DNA of 64,000 bases from Micavibrio_C sp964577255 (GTDB lineage: Bacteria; Pseudomonadota; Alphaproteobacteria; Micavibrionales; Micavibrionaceae). Below the pieces are notes generated by a model. That model had not been told where the DNA came from, searched no databases, and was given only the letters and a program-made list of their open reading frames with translations. Shown here piece by piece: positions 9,250 to 16,844 of this stretch. The stretch is from positions 35,472-99,471 of the forward strand of contig CAZNYM010000002.1 in assembly GCA_964577255.1 (NCBI GenBank). The letters run 5' to 3'. Numbering within the stretch: the first letter of the stretch is position 1; each line of letters starts with the position of its first letter. The position numbers and the translations under genes were made by a program.

Positions 9250-9716
9250 CAGGCGGCCTCCCCTGTCGTCTTCAGGGCGGGCAGCGTCAGGCCCTGCGCC
9301 TGCACATGCAAACGCGCGGTCTGGCGGCGCGCGGCGAAGGCCGAGGGTTCCCAGATCTGGAACTTGCGGCCCATGCCGACGAAAGCAGCCTGGGTGGTGA
9401 CGCCGGCATGTTTCATCAGCGCGGCCGGCAGCACGATGCGTCCTTCGGAATCGAACGCCGCCTGCACCGCCGCGCCGAAGATGACGGTGGCGAGGTCGTC
9501 CTGCGCGCTTGAAAACAGATCGTAATGTTCGAGCCGGCGGCCCAGCTCTTCCATCTGCGAAAATGAAAACCCTTCCAGGCACGGATGCGCGTGCGCGCCG
9601 AACAGCACCACGCCCGCGTCGGGCTCGGCGGCCAGCGCGGCGCGGAAGGCGGCCGGAACCGAAACGCGGCCCTTGCTGTCCACCTTGTTGACCGTCATCG
9701 ATAGGAAAAGGCTCAT
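9249..9716 (-). CDS. mraZ: MraZ transcriptional regulator of the dcw cluster
   Basis: DNA-binding protein with two AbrB-like swapped-hairpin domains; in other bacteria it forms a ring and represses its own operon. 155 aa. The first half contains NKVDSKGRVSVPAAFRAAL and the second half FDSEGRIVLPAALMKHAG, the two DXXXR-type repeats of the family. The start at 9716 has GGGAG six bases upstream. It is the first gene of the dcw operon. Likely autoregulated: five boxes of the known MraZ target type overlap the proposed promoter at 9825-9869. Confidence 0.96.
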   Translation of the reverse strand: MSLFLSMTVNKVDSKGRVSVPAAFRAALAAEPDAGVVLFGAHAHPCLEGFSFSQMEELGRRLEHYDLFSSAQDDLATVIFGAAVQAAFDSEGRIVLPAALMKHAGVTTQAAFVGMGRKFQIWEPSAFAARRQTARLHVQAQGLTLPALKTTGEAA

Positions 9717-9824
9717 ACACCGCTCCCGGAACAGCCGGGATCTCCCTGAAAAACTTCACAAACGACCGGGGGCAGACCCGCGGACGCGCCCCGGCCTGCC
9801 ATGAGAAAGCCGCGCCCTCCCGGA

Positions 9825-9869
9825 TGGGAAAGCATGGATATTCATGGGTTATCATGGGAATTTGTGGCC
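9825..9869 (+). promoter_or_regulatory. Five phased MraZ-type operator boxes
   Basis: On the plus strand TGG-containing pentamers begin at 9825, 9835, 9845, 9855 and 9865: TGGGA, TGGAT, TGGGT, TGGGA, TGGCC, each separated by exactly five bases. Three keep the full TGGG core. The known MraZ target is TGGGN direct repeats with 5-bp spacers upstream of mraZ. The array covers the -10, the spacer and the expected transcription start of the minus-strand promoter, so autorepression is likely. Confidence 0.75.
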
Positions 9870-9875
9870 GGTCAA
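9848..9875 (-). promoter_or_regulatory. Putative mraZ/dcw promoter
   Basis: On the minus strand TTGACC (9875-9870) is separated by 16 bp from GATAAC (9853-9848), a reasonable sigma-70-type promoter that would start transcription near 9841, about 125 bases before the mraZ ATG. It is embedded in the MraZ-type boxes. The match is by eye; alternative promoters further upstream are possible. Confidence 0.55.
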
Positions 9876-10106
9876 TTGCGGCGCCCGCCGGCCCGGAAAT
9901 CACCCCACAGTTTTTTCTCACAGGCGTATTCTGGCGCCATCCTTTTGATTCACATAACTAAAATCCGGTTCTTCCCCTTCTGTCCACCACATCTCTTTGT
10001 TTTTTACAAAGTTTATCCCCTGATTTATCCAAATAAAAATTTTGGCCGCGCTTGCTGTCCCGGATGCCGCCCTGCAATTTTCTGTCGTTTTTGTTAAGAA
10101 AATTTA

Positions 10107-10120
10107 TTGATATATATCAA
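10107..10120 (+). promoter_or_regulatory. Perfect FNR/FixK/Anr-type box
   Basis: The 14-mer TTGAT-ATAT-ATCAA is a perfect inverted repeat matching the consensus TTGAT-N4-ATCAA of the FNR/FixK/Anr oxygen-sensing regulators. A candidate -10 TATCAT at 10140-10145 would put the start near 10152, so the site is centred at about -39, close to the class II activator position of -41.5. The downstream gene is the 48-aa membrane protein at 10264. No FNR-family gene is in this window. Confidence 0.6.
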
Positions 10121-10263
10121 CAAGATAAAAATATATTTCTATCATAGGTTGTGTCGTGTTCGCCGCTCATTTCGGCTGAAAAAATTGCTCCGGATTTCCA
10201 TTTATGGTAAGAAGATGTCCGTTACCATCCTGATAGTAAAACTTTGTGTGTGGGGAAAATCAG

Positions 10264-10410
10264 ATGCTAACTATTTTCGTAATGATGGTTCTCGCCGTCA
10301 GTACGGGCCTTTTTACAGGCGCGATTATTTTTTCCGCCTGGAAAGCGGCCCGTTTCGGCCGGCGCGTGGACCTTGCCGAACAGATCGCCGCGCAGTGGCT
10401 GCCCTGGTAA
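10264..10410 (+). CDS. Small membrane protein, 48 aa, unknown
   Basis: ATG at 10264 preceded by GGGGAAAA about four bases upstream, stop TAA at 10408-10410. The product begins MLTIFVMMVLAVSTGLF, one hydrophobic helix of about 25 residues, followed by a basic stretch (WKAARFGRRVD) and the end AEQIAAQWLPW. The positive-inside rule suggests N-out/C-in topology. It is followed within 45 bases by a terminator hairpin and preceded by an FNR-type promoter, so it appears to be a complete monocistronic unit. I do not recognise the family. The size and putative oxygen control recall small subunits of terminal oxidases, but no sequence match to CydX or CcoQ is claimed. Confidence 0.6.
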   Translation: MLTIFVMMVLAVSTGLFTGAIIFSAWKAARFGRRVDLAEQIAAQWLPW

Positions 10411-10451
10411 TCCCGGGTGCGTCCTTGCGCGTCGTTTTTAGAAGAGAAAAG

Positions 10452-10474
10452 CCGCGGGTCACCCCGCGGTTTTT
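10452..10474. terminator. Bidirectional Rho-independent terminator
   Basis: Stem CCGCGGG (10452-10458) pairs with CCCGCGG (10463-10469) around a four-base loop. It is followed by TTTTT on the plus strand and, on the minus strand, by CTTTTCTCTT. It sits between the 48-aa gene (plus) and the 3' end of rnpB (minus) and can serve both. Confidence 0.8.
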
Positions 10475-10482
10475 CACATCAG

Positions 10483-10866
10483 ACATGCCGGAGAACCTGT
10501 AAGCCGGGTTCTGTGTCCACCTTGCGGCGGCGATGGCCATTCATCTGGGACGCCCGTCGCCGGGCGCCTCGAGCGACCAACCCGGGCCGCGATGCAGAAA
10601 CGCATCATGCGCAGCCCCTATTTGGTCTTGCTTCCGGAAGGGTTTTCCGTGCCGGCCCTGTTACCAGGACCGCGGTGCGCTCTTACCGCCCCTTTTCACC
10701 ATCACCTGATCCGCCCTCGCGGGCGGCCATCGGCTGTCTGTTCTCTGTGGCACTGTCCGTCGGATTGCTCCGCCCGGCCGTTAGCCGGTTCCGTGTCTCT
10801 GTGAAGCCCGGACTTTCCTCCCGCTTTCCGAAGAAAGCGCGCGGCCATCCGATGCTCCGGCGCGGG
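10483..10866 (-). ncRNA. rnpB: RNase P RNA
   Basis: Catalytic RNA of RNase P, which matures tRNA 5' ends. Read on the minus strand the conserved elements occur in order. GAGGAAAGTCCGGGC is near the 5' end (about 10806-10820), GGCGGTAAGAGCGCAC near 10677-10692, AGTGCCACAGAGAACAGAC near 10738-10756 and ACAGAACCCGGCTTA near the 3' end (about 10502-10516). Helix P1 closes the molecule: GCCGGAG (10861-10855) pairs with CTCCGGC (10493-10487). The length of about 380 nt and the layout suit bacterial type A. The 5' end lies only a few bases after the stop codon of the upstream amidase gene; the 3' end is followed by a terminator. Ends are estimated to within about 5 bases. Confidence 0.95.
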
Positions 10867-10868
10867 CA

Positions 10869-11603
10869 CTATGACCCGAAAACGGATCCCGGGGCAAGGT
10901 TTTTCAGGCGCAGGAGCGAAGCCAGGCGCGCGGCCAGCTTCGCCGGGGTCAGACCCGGGGCAAAATGGGCGGAAAAGGCCTGCGCCAGCGCTTTGACATC
11001 CTGCTTCGGGTCATAGCCGTAATCCACCAGCGCCTGTTTCAGCGCCGTGTCACTGGCCAGGTAGGCCCGGGCCGCCTCTTCATCGGCGGGGGTCGGCGCG
11101 GGCCACAATCCCACCCCTTGGGCCGCCAGCCGCTCCCAGGGGAAGCGCGGGCCGGGGTCGGCCTTGCGCCCGACCGCCACGTCGCTGTGCCCCAGCACCC
11201 GCGCCGGGGTGATGGCGGGGTGACGGCTGAAGATATCGTGACTAAGCGACACAAGCGCATCGATCTGGGCATCGGGGAAATCCCGGGCGCCGAAACGCTC
11301 GCCCGGATTCTGAAGTTCTATGCCTATCGAGTTGGAATTGATGTCGGTTTGCCCATCCCAGTACGACATGCCGGCGTGCCAGGCGCGGTCCCGCTCGTCG
11401 ACGAACTGCATCACCGTCCCGTCTTCATCAATCATGTAATGAACACTAACCTTCTGCCCGTTTTCATTGGCCTTTTTGCCGGAGAAGACGGCAACGGCCT
11501 CCTGCGCGCTTGGGGTCTCGGTGTAATGCACGAGCAAGATCGAAGGGACGGTGCCCGCACGGCGGGGTTCGTGATGCGGCGAGTCGTAAAGAATGATGTC
11601 CAA
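10869..11603 (-). CDS. N-acetylmuramoyl-L-alanine amidase, AmpD/AmiD type
   Basis: Zinc amidase (Amidase_2 fold) that cleaves the bond between MurNAc and L-Ala in muropeptides. 244 aa. The first Zn ligand is the His in LLVHYTET (about residue 26). GHSDVAVGRKADPGP carries the second His and the catalytic-site Lys/Asp region (about 143-157). IGIELQNPG is also typical. The C-terminal 65 residues, with helices such as DVKALAQAFSAHF, look like a small peptidoglycan-binding domain as in AmiD. No signal peptide or lipobox is visible, so a cytoplasmic recycling role (AmpD-like) is inferred. The stop abuts rnpB; msrA is divergent upstream. Confidence 0.88.
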   Translation of the reverse strand: MDIILYDSPHHEPRRAGTVPSILLVHYTETPSAQEAVAVFSGKKANENGQKVSVHYMIDEDGTVMQFVDERDRAWHAGMSYWDGQTDINSNSIGIELQNPGERFGARDFPDAQIDALVSLSHDIFSRHPAITPARVLGHSDVAVGRKADPGPRFPWERLAAQGVGLWPAPTPADEEAARAYLASDTALKQALVDYGYDPKQDVKALAQAFSAHFAPGLTPAKLAARLASLLRLKNLAPGSVFGS

Positions 11604-11680
11604 AGGCAGGGCCCCTTCCCCAGGCGGATCAGCGTGCTACATTCATTTCCGGATTTAAAATTACAGCAAGAGCGCCGGGC

Positions 11681-12340
11681 ATGAAAGGACTTATACGCGG
11701 TTTCCGCCGGGCGGGCATGGTCATTCTCATGGGTATCGTTTGCGGTTTCGGCGCGGGCGCCCGCGCCTGCGATCTTCAGGACGCCAAGCCCGCCGGCAAG
11801 CCGGCGGCGATTTTCGCGGGTGGCTGCTTCTGGTGCCTGGAGAGCGAATTCCGGCATATGGAGCACGGCATCCTTTTCACCCGCGTGGGTTACATCGGCG
11901 GCACTGTCGAAAACCCGACCTACGAGCAGGTCAGCACAGGTACCACCGGCCACGCCGAAGCCGTCGAGCTGACCTACAACCCCGAGGAGATCACTTACGA
12001 ACAGCTGGTGGAGCATTTCCTCACCCGCGCCCATGATCCCACGGAAGTGAACCGCCAGTGGGTCGATGTCGGCACCCAGTACCGCTCCGCCATCTTTTAT
12101 CTCAATGAGGAGCAGAAGCAGGCCGCCGAAGCCGTCATCAAGCGCCTGACCGAGGAAAAGCGCTTCAAGAACCCGATCGCCACCCAGGTCCTGCCCGCCG
12201 GAACCTTCTGGCTGGCCGAGGAGCATCACCAGACCTACTACGAAAAATACGCGAAGAAAAACGGTCAGCCCCACATCCGCGAGGTGATGAAGGAGCAGCG
12301 CAAGCTGCTGCAGAAGAAAGAAGCCGCTTCGTCCCAATAA
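11681..12340 (+). CDS. msrA: Peptide methionine sulfoxide reductase MsrA, exported form
   Basis: Reduces the S-epimer of methionine sulfoxide in proteins. 219 aa. The active-site motif GGCFWCLE is at about residues 47-54, GYIGG and HAEAVEL follow, and TQYRSAIFY lies further on. The N-terminus has basic residues followed by a hydrophobic stretch (AGMVILMGIVCGFGAGARA) ending in a plausible signal-peptidase site, suggesting a periplasmic enzyme. An extra Cys just after the cleavage site could act as a resolving residue, but this is speculation. Divergent from the amidase gene. Confidence 0.95.
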   Translation: MKGLIRGFRRAGMVILMGIVCGFGAGARACDLQDAKPAGKPAAIFAGGCFWCLESEFRHMEHGILFTRVGYIGGTVENPTYEQVSTGTTGHAEAVELTYNPEEITYEQLVEHFLTRAHDPTEVNRQWVDVGTQYRSAIFYLNEEQKQAAEAVIKRLTEEKRFKNPIATQVLPAGTFWLAEEHHQTYYEKYAKKNGQPHIREVMKEQRKLLQKKEAASSQ

Positions 12341-12506
12341 AACACAATAAAAACAATGTATTATACACCCTTTAACCAGGCGGTATTTGTCTAAAATTTT
12401 TCATAATATTTAGGCCTTTTTGGGGGTCTCCGGGCGATAATGATACAGGGGCGAAAAGCCCGCCGGGAAACCGGCAAGAACGCAAAACGGGACCGGACGC
12501 GCGGGG

Positions 12507-13100
12507 ATGGGAAAAAGCTTCGAATTGCTGGGCATGGCGGCCTTCAACACCTTCCTAGGGTTGATCCTGGCCGTCACGTTCCTTTCCCAGGCCGGAAAAA
12601 ATGCGGTCACAAGCTTCACCGACCAGAGCGTGCGCGCTTTCGTCAACGAAATGACCCACATGATCAGCAAATCCAATCAGGAATTCGACGACTACGCCTT
12701 GACCGATTACTTCATGAATCATATCGACGATGCCGGGCGCTTCACCACCACGGTCAGCTACAGCCTGCCGAACGCGGAGGAGGAGAAGAAAGAAACGCTG
12801 GACATGGACAAGATCAAATATATCAGCCAAGTAATCCAGGCCCGCAAGGCCATGAACCAGCGCGGTCTTGAGACAGTGATCGAATATGTCGATGTCGACG
12901 ACAGCGGCAAGAAAGCCACCGTGATCACTACCAACACCGAACGCGGCATGATGAAAATGACACAGGAAGACGGCACCTATACCGAGGTCCCCGTCACCGG
13001 CATTTCCTACTGCGAACAGGCTCTGACCTTCGACGGCAAGCGCATCAAGATTGCAAGCGCCACCTGCTCCACCACCGTCAATTTCACGGATTCGCTCTAG
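12507..13100 (+). CDS. Membrane-anchored or secreted protein, first of a tandem paralogous pair
   Basis: 197 aa, start ATG at 12507 after GCGGGG. An N-terminal hydrophobic segment (about residues 7-27, LGMAAFNTFLGLILAVTFLS) is a signal anchor or signal peptide. The remainder is soluble, alpha/beta-looking, with two Cys near the end (ISYCEQAL and SATCSTTV). It shares a pattern with the next gene: DYFMNHIDDAGRF against NYFVNHLGDAGVF, a Glu/Lys helix, then YCEQAL against ECAETL and a final Cys segment. I do not recognise a named family. It may bind something in the periplasm; no catalytic signature is visible. A GCCGG-GAAA-CCGGC hairpin (12462-12475) lies in the leader. Confidence 0.8.
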   Translation: MGKSFELLGMAAFNTFLGLILAVTFLSQAGKNAVTSFTDQSVRAFVNEMTHMISKSNQEFDDYALTDYFMNHIDDAGRFTTTVSYSLPNAEEEKKETLDMDKIKYISQVIQARKAMNQRGLETVIEYVDVDDSGKKATVITTNTERGMMKMTQEDGTYTEVPVTGISYCEQALTFDGKRIKIASATCSTTVNFTDSL

Positions 13101-13101
13101 C

Positions 13102-13680
13102 ATGGGCAAAAGAGCGCTCTTGCTCCTGCCGGTTCTGCTGCTGAGCGCGCTGCCGGCGCGGGCCGCCGATCCGCCCGGCTTCGTGCGCAAGCTAACCCCC
13201 GCCAGCATCGACGCCTTCCTGCACGAAACCCAGGCCGTGCTGAGCGGCACGCATCCCGAGGGCGTCAGTATCGACGACATGGGCAATTACTTTGTCAATC
13301 ACCTGGGCGACGCGGGCGTATTCCGCTCGACAATCCGCTTTGAAATCCCCGACCACCCGGCGCAGGAGCGGCCGCTGGTCCTCAACAAGCAGGCTTACAT
13401 CGAGAACCTGGTGCAGGGACGCCTGACCCTGCGGGATTACCGGGCCGGCTACGAGAAAGTCGCCGCGCCCGTCATCGCCGCCGACGGCAAAAGCGCCACC
13501 ATCGCGATCCGCACTGTCGAACAGGGATACATGCCGGTAAACGACAAGGGCGGCGAAACCGTGATGATGCCCTTCGCGGGCGTTTCGGAATGCGCGGAGA
13601 CGCTGGCCATATCCTGGAACCATTTCATCCAGGTCACGGGGGCCGAATGCCGCACCGTGCTGCGCGTCGGCGAACCCTGA
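13102..13680 (+). CDS. Secreted protein, second of a tandem paralogous pair
   Basis: 192 aa from ATG 13102, one base after the upstream stop. It has a clean signal peptide: KR, then LLLLPVLLLSALPARA, cut before ADPP. The mature part resembles its neighbour: NYFVNHLGDAGVFRST near residue 63, a helix with LNKQAYIENLV, IRTVEQGYM, then SECAETL and GAECRTVLRV, the two Cys probably forming a disulfide. The divergence between copies is large, so the duplication is old. The two genes form a two-gene unit downstream of msrA; function unknown. The stop is two bases from the convergent DUF1761-like gene. Confidence 0.82.
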   Translation: MGKRALLLLPVLLLSALPARAADPPGFVRKLTPASIDAFLHETQAVLSGTHPEGVSIDDMGNYFVNHLGDAGVFRSTIRFEIPDHPAQERPLVLNKQAYIENLVQGRLTLRDYRAGYEKVAAPVIAADGKSATIAIRTVEQGYMPVNDKGGETVMMPFAGVSECAETLAISWNHFIQVTGAECRTVLRVGEP

Positions 13681-13681
13681 C

Positions 13682-14101
13682 CTAGCCGCCCGCCGAAAAA
13701 CCGATCAGGATGTGAACCAGCGCGAAGATGTAGTAACCGCCCAGCTGGTAGGCCGTGTCGATCGCCACCAGTTCAAAGGGCGTGCCGGTATAAAGCGCGC
13801 CCATCACCGTGGGCGGCATGGCGAACGCCACCCAAACCAGGCAGGCCAGGCTGATCAGTTCCGCAGGCGTACCCACCTTCAGCAGATCGACCAGGAACGA
13901 ATAAAAGCAGGCAGCGATGACCCACAGGATCAACGAAAGAATGAACGGCAGCGGGCGCGGTTGAATGTCCTCGCCTTTCTTGCCGTGCAGATGCATCCAG
14001 CGGCCGCCCATCACCTTGGGGTGGTACCAGATCAGGCCCAGGGCGAAGGCGCCGATGGCCGCCGCCAGCGTGGTCGCGTAGGGAAAATCGATCATCATCA
14101 T
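13682..14101 (-). CDS. DUF1761-like four-helix membrane protein
   Basis: 139 aa with four hydrophobic helices (about 9-26, 50-70, 82-102, 116-136). The first helix ends GLIWYHPKVMGGRWM, typical of the DUF1761 family of small inner-membrane proteins of unknown function. The start ATG at 14101 follows GGAG. It lies downstream of sdhB in the same direction with a 15-bp gap, so it is probably cotranscribed with sdhB. Confidence 0.75.
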   Translation of the reverse strand: MMMIDFPYATTLAAAIGAFALGLIWYHPKVMGGRWMHLHGKKGEDIQPRPLPFILSLILWVIAACFYSFLVDLLKVGTPAELISLACLVWVAFAMPPTVMGALYTGTPFELVAIDTAYQLGGYYIFALVHILIGFSAGG

Positions 14102-14116
14102 GACAGGCTCCTTTTC

Positions 14117-14911
14117 CTAGCCGCGCCGCTCGATCATGCGCTTTTTGATCTCGGCGATGGCCTTGGCCGGGTTGAGCCCCTTGGGGCAGGTTTTGGTGCA
14201 GTTCATGATGGTGTGGCAGCGGTAGAGCTTGAAAGGGTCTTCGAGCTGATCCAGCCTCTCCCCTTGCGCCTCGTCGCGTGAATCCGTGATCCAGCGCCAG
14301 GCCTGCAGCAGGATGGCGGGCCCAAGGAATTTCTTGCCGTTCCACCAGTAGCTGGGGCAGGAGGTCGAGCAGCAGAAACACAGGATGCACGCGGCCGGCC
14401 CCTTGCCGTCGGTACCGTTGAGCGCGTCGGCGTCCTCGGGGCTCTGCAGCCTTTCTCTTGAGGGCGGCGGCGAGTCGGCCTTGATCCAGGGCTCGATGTC
14501 GTTGTACTGCGCGTAAACGTGGCTGACGTCGGGCACCAGGTCCTTGAGCACCGGCATGTGCGGCAGCGGCGAGACCCGGATCTCGCCCTTCACGTCCGCG
14601 ATCGCCTTGGTGCAGGCCAGAGTGTTGGTGCCGTCGATGTTCATGGCGCAGGAGCCGCAGATGCCCTCGCGGCAGGAGCGGCGGAAGGTCAAGGTCGGGT
14701 CGATTTCGTTTTTGATGTATATGAGCGCATCGAGGACCATCGGGCCGCAACGGGAAAGATCGATCGTGTAATCGTCCCAGCGCGGATTGTCCGGCTGGTC
14801 CGGGTCATAACGGTAAATGCGCAGGGTCTTGGTCCGCGGTGCGCCGGCGGCCGCGTCGACCTTGCGGCCGGGTTTGACTTTGGAGTTTTGCGGCAGGGTA
14901 AGCTGAACCAT
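14117..14911 (-). CDS. sdhB: Succinate dehydrogenase iron-sulfur subunit
   Basis: Complex II electron-transfer subunit, 264 aa, on the cytoplasmic face of the inner membrane. The [2Fe-2S] ligand motif is CREGICGSCAMN, with a further Cys in NTLACTKA. The [4Fe-4S] motif is CILCFCCSTSCPS and the [3Fe-4S] motif CHTIMNCTKTCPKG. These carry electrons from the flavin in SdhA to quinone. Unlike the usual sdhCDAB order, sdhB here is separated from sdhA by about 3.1 kb holding five other genes. No strong Shine-Dalgarno is seen before the ATG at 14911. Confidence 0.97.
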   Translation of the reverse strand: MVQLTLPQNSKVKPGRKVDAAAGAPRTKTLRIYRYDPDQPDNPRWDDYTIDLSRCGPMVLDALIYIKNEIDPTLTFRRSCREGICGSCAMNIDGTNTLACTKAIADVKGEIRVSPLPHMPVLKDLVPDVSHVYAQYNDIEPWIKADSPPPSRERLQSPEDADALNGTDGKGPAACILCFCCSTSCPSYWWNGKKFLGPAILLQAWRWITDSRDEAQGERLDQLEDPFKLYRCHTIMNCTKTCPKGLNPAKAIAEIKKRMIERRG

Positions 14912-14988
14912 GAGGGAGCCTGTCAGGAGGGAACAAGAACACTCAAGGATAACCCCGGTACCGGGAATTGAAAAGAGTCGTAAACGGC

Positions 14989-15339
14989 TTAGTTGCCGGG
15001 GGCCGGACGGCGGGCCAGGAGCACGCCCACAGCAGCTACGGCGCCTTTGAAACCGCCTCTGACGATGGTATTGAACTGCGCGTTCAGGACCTCCAGGCGC
15101 GAATCCTCGATGGAAGTGGCCGCGACCGGATCGGCATCGCTGGCCAACTCTCTTTCAAGGGCAAAGATCTCCTCACGCACCACCAGCTTGGCGGCGCGAC
15201 GGAAGGAATGGGTCAGGGCGTCGATTATGTCTTTAAGGCGCGGGGGCTCGGGCTCGCCACTGCCGGAACCGCCGCGGCGGCGCAAAATACCATCAAGCTG
15301 ATCGGGGGTCGTACTCCCTGGCACTTCGATCTTTTTCAC
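14989..15339 (-). CDS. Hypothetical protein, 116 aa
   Basis: Starts at GTG 15339 with AGGG upstream and ends 77 bases before sdhB in the same direction. The N-terminal third is Pro/Gly/Glu-rich. The middle (LKDIIDALTHSFRRAAKLVVREEIFALERELA) looks helical and amphipathic, and the C-terminus has a short hydrophobic stretch (GAVAAVGVLLA). No family recognised. It may be cotranscribed with sdhB, but nothing shows a role in complex II. Confidence 0.55.
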   Translation of the reverse strand: MKKIEVPGSTTPDQLDGILRRRGGSGSGEPEPPRLKDIIDALTHSFRRAAKLVVREEIFALERELASDADPVAATSIEDSRLEVLNAQFNTIVRGGFKGAVAAVGVLLARRPAPGN

Positions 15340-15488
15340 GTGCTATCCCTGTAAGAATATTAGTATATTTCAGTAATTATTGATTTTATCATAAAAGCTT
15401 TCCCCGCGTCTGGCCAGATTTTTTTAAAACCCTTGAAAACCCGTGGCTTTGTGACAGCTTAATGAAGTTTACAGCCCGGAGGGACGCT

Positions 15489-16319
15489 ATGATCCATTTG
15501 AAATTCCAGAATATTTCCATTCCTGCCCTGGGTTTCGGTACCTGGCAGCTGCGGGGTCCGGAGTGCCAAAAAGCCGTGGAATCCGCTCTGGGACACGGTT
15601 ACCGCCATATCGACACCGCGCAGATTTACGAGAATGAGACCGAGGTCGGGGCCGCGCTCGCAGGGTCGAAAATCCCGCGCGGCGACATCTTCCTGACCAC
15701 CAAGGTCTGGATGGACCGCGTGGCGCCGGGCGCGCTCGAAAAATCGGTCGAAGAGAGCCTAAAGAAACTCAAAACCGCGCATGTCGATCTGCTGCTACTG
15801 CACTGGCCGGTGGCCGAGGTGCCGCTCAAGGATCAGATCAAGGCTTTGACGGCCGTGCACAAGGCCGGGCTTACGCGCCTGATCGGCGTGTCGAACTACA
15901 CTGTTGCAATGCTCAAGGAAGTTAAAGAGACCCTGGGCGCCCCCGTAGTCAACAACCAGGTCGAGTACCACCCCTTCCTGTCGCAGAAGCCACTGCTTGA
16001 TTATACCCGCGCGCACGGCATGTTCCTGACCGCGTATTCCCCTGTCGCGCGCGGCAAGGTGACGGGACACCCCCTCATCAAGGCCATCGCCGGCAAATAC
16101 GGCAAGAACGAGGGCCAGGTCGCCCTGCGCTGGCTGCTTCAGCAGGGCAATGTCGCCGCCATCCCCAAGGCCGCGAGCGAAAAGAACATCAGGTCCAATA
16201 TCGACATTTTCAATTTCGCTCTGGATGACAGCGAAATGAAAGCCCTGCACGGACTCGCGCAGCCCGACGGACGCCTGGTCAAACCGGCCTGGTCGCCGGT
16301 ATGGGACCAGGCCGCCTGA
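15489..16319 (+). CDS. Aldo/keto reductase, 2,5-diketo-gluconate reductase-like
   Basis: NADPH-dependent carbonyl reductase of the AKR superfamily. I choose ATG 15489 (MIHLKFQN, 276 aa) because GGAGGG lies six bases upstream; an earlier in-frame ATG at 15462 lacks a site. Visible hallmarks: GFGTWQLRG, DTAQIYENE with the catalytic Asp and Tyr, TTKVW with the catalytic Lys, LLLLHWP with the His, GVSNYT, and IPKAASEKNIRSN, the cofactor-binding KxxSxxRxxxN motif. A candidate -35 TTGAAA near 15433 precedes it. Substrate cannot be predicted. It lies within the block separating sdhB from sdhA. Confidence 0.93.
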   Translation: MIHLKFQNISIPALGFGTWQLRGPECQKAVESALGHGYRHIDTAQIYENETEVGAALAGSKIPRGDIFLTTKVWMDRVAPGALEKSVEESLKKLKTAHVDLLLLHWPVAEVPLKDQIKALTAVHKAGLTRLIGVSNYTVAMLKEVKETLGAPVVNNQVEYHPFLSQKPLLDYTRAHGMFLTAYSPVARGKVTGHPLIKAIAGKYGKNEGQVALRWLLQQGNVAAIPKAASEKNIRSNIDIFNFALDDSEMKALHGLAQPDGRLVKPAWSPVWDQAA

Positions 16320-16329
16320 TCTTTGTCAC

Positions 16330-16755
16330 TTACTTAGGCGCCTGTGAAGGAAAGCATTTGCCATCATAAGTTGCTTTGGCTTGTGCTGCGGTACCACGAA
16401 CTTTCTCAACAATTGTGGTCCCGGCTGCAAGAGCCTTATCTTTAGCATCGCCGACAGCCTTTAAAAATTTCTGACCAATCGTCTGGGGAGCTTCCGCTTT
16501 TACTTCTTTTTGGGCAACAACAGCCGATGCACCCGCTTCATTATCTTTGGGGCACTCAAAAGACTTCGTGGCTTTCTCTCGTTCTTGGCGAACAGCTTCA
16601 GCGGATCCCTCGCGCGCTGTTGAAACTGCCGCATCGCCCGCCCCTTTAAGGGCATCCTGCGCACCGCCCGGCGCCGTCATTTCCTGAAGCTGCCCGCAGC
16701 CACCGCCTGCCAAAGCGATCAAGAAAGACAGACCTGCAATCGATTTTTTAGTCAT
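16330..16755 (-). CDS. Small secreted, possibly lipoprotein, Ala/Lys-rich
   Basis: 141 aa. Signal-peptide-like N-terminus (MTKKSIAGLSFLIALAGGGCG). The Cys at residue 20 could be a lipidation site, but GGGC is a poor lipobox. The mature part is rich in Ala, Lys and Glu and looks helical, with two further Cys (FECPKD and GKCFPS). Base composition is more AT-rich than the surroundings, as is the 225-bp region upstream, hinting at a different origin. Function unknown. It is convergent with the aldo-keto reductase, 10 bp apart. Confidence 0.65.
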   Translation of the reverse strand: MTKKSIAGLSFLIALAGGGCGQLQEMTAPGGAQDALKGAGDAAVSTAREGSAEAVRQEREKATKSFECPKDNEAGASAVVAQKEVKAEAPQTIGQKFLKAVGDAKDKALAAGTTIVEKVRGTAAQAKATYDGKCFPSQAPK

Positions 16756-16844
16756 AATAAATACTCCGCAAAAGTTGGGATTAAGTGATGAGAAACATAA
16801 TATTTTAATTTTAAAAAAGCAAATAAAATTTCTTTTTTATGACA

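Larger units (their letters stand above)
9717..10263. other. 547-bp divergent intergenic region
   Basis: Lies between mraZ (minus) and a small plus-strand gene. The left part (9717-9960) is GC-rich and holds the mraZ leader, promoter and MraZ boxes. The part from about 9960 to 10260 is strikingly AT-rich. It contains a T-run hairpin CTTTGT/ACAAAG (about 10004-10020), the FNR/FixK-type palindrome at 10107-10120 and a plausible -10 near 10140. No convincing protein-coding frame is seen in it. Confidence 0.7.

Noticed and set aside
10013..10040. Two TTATCC-type sequences resembling DnaA boxes in the AT-rich mraZ upstream region
   Set aside because: Both differ from TTATNCACA in the last bases, there are only two, and no dnaA, parAB or other origin genes are near.
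15384..15396. TTGAT-TTT-ATCAT upstream of the aldo-keto reductase as an FNR site
   Set aside because: Three-base spacer and a mismatched right half.
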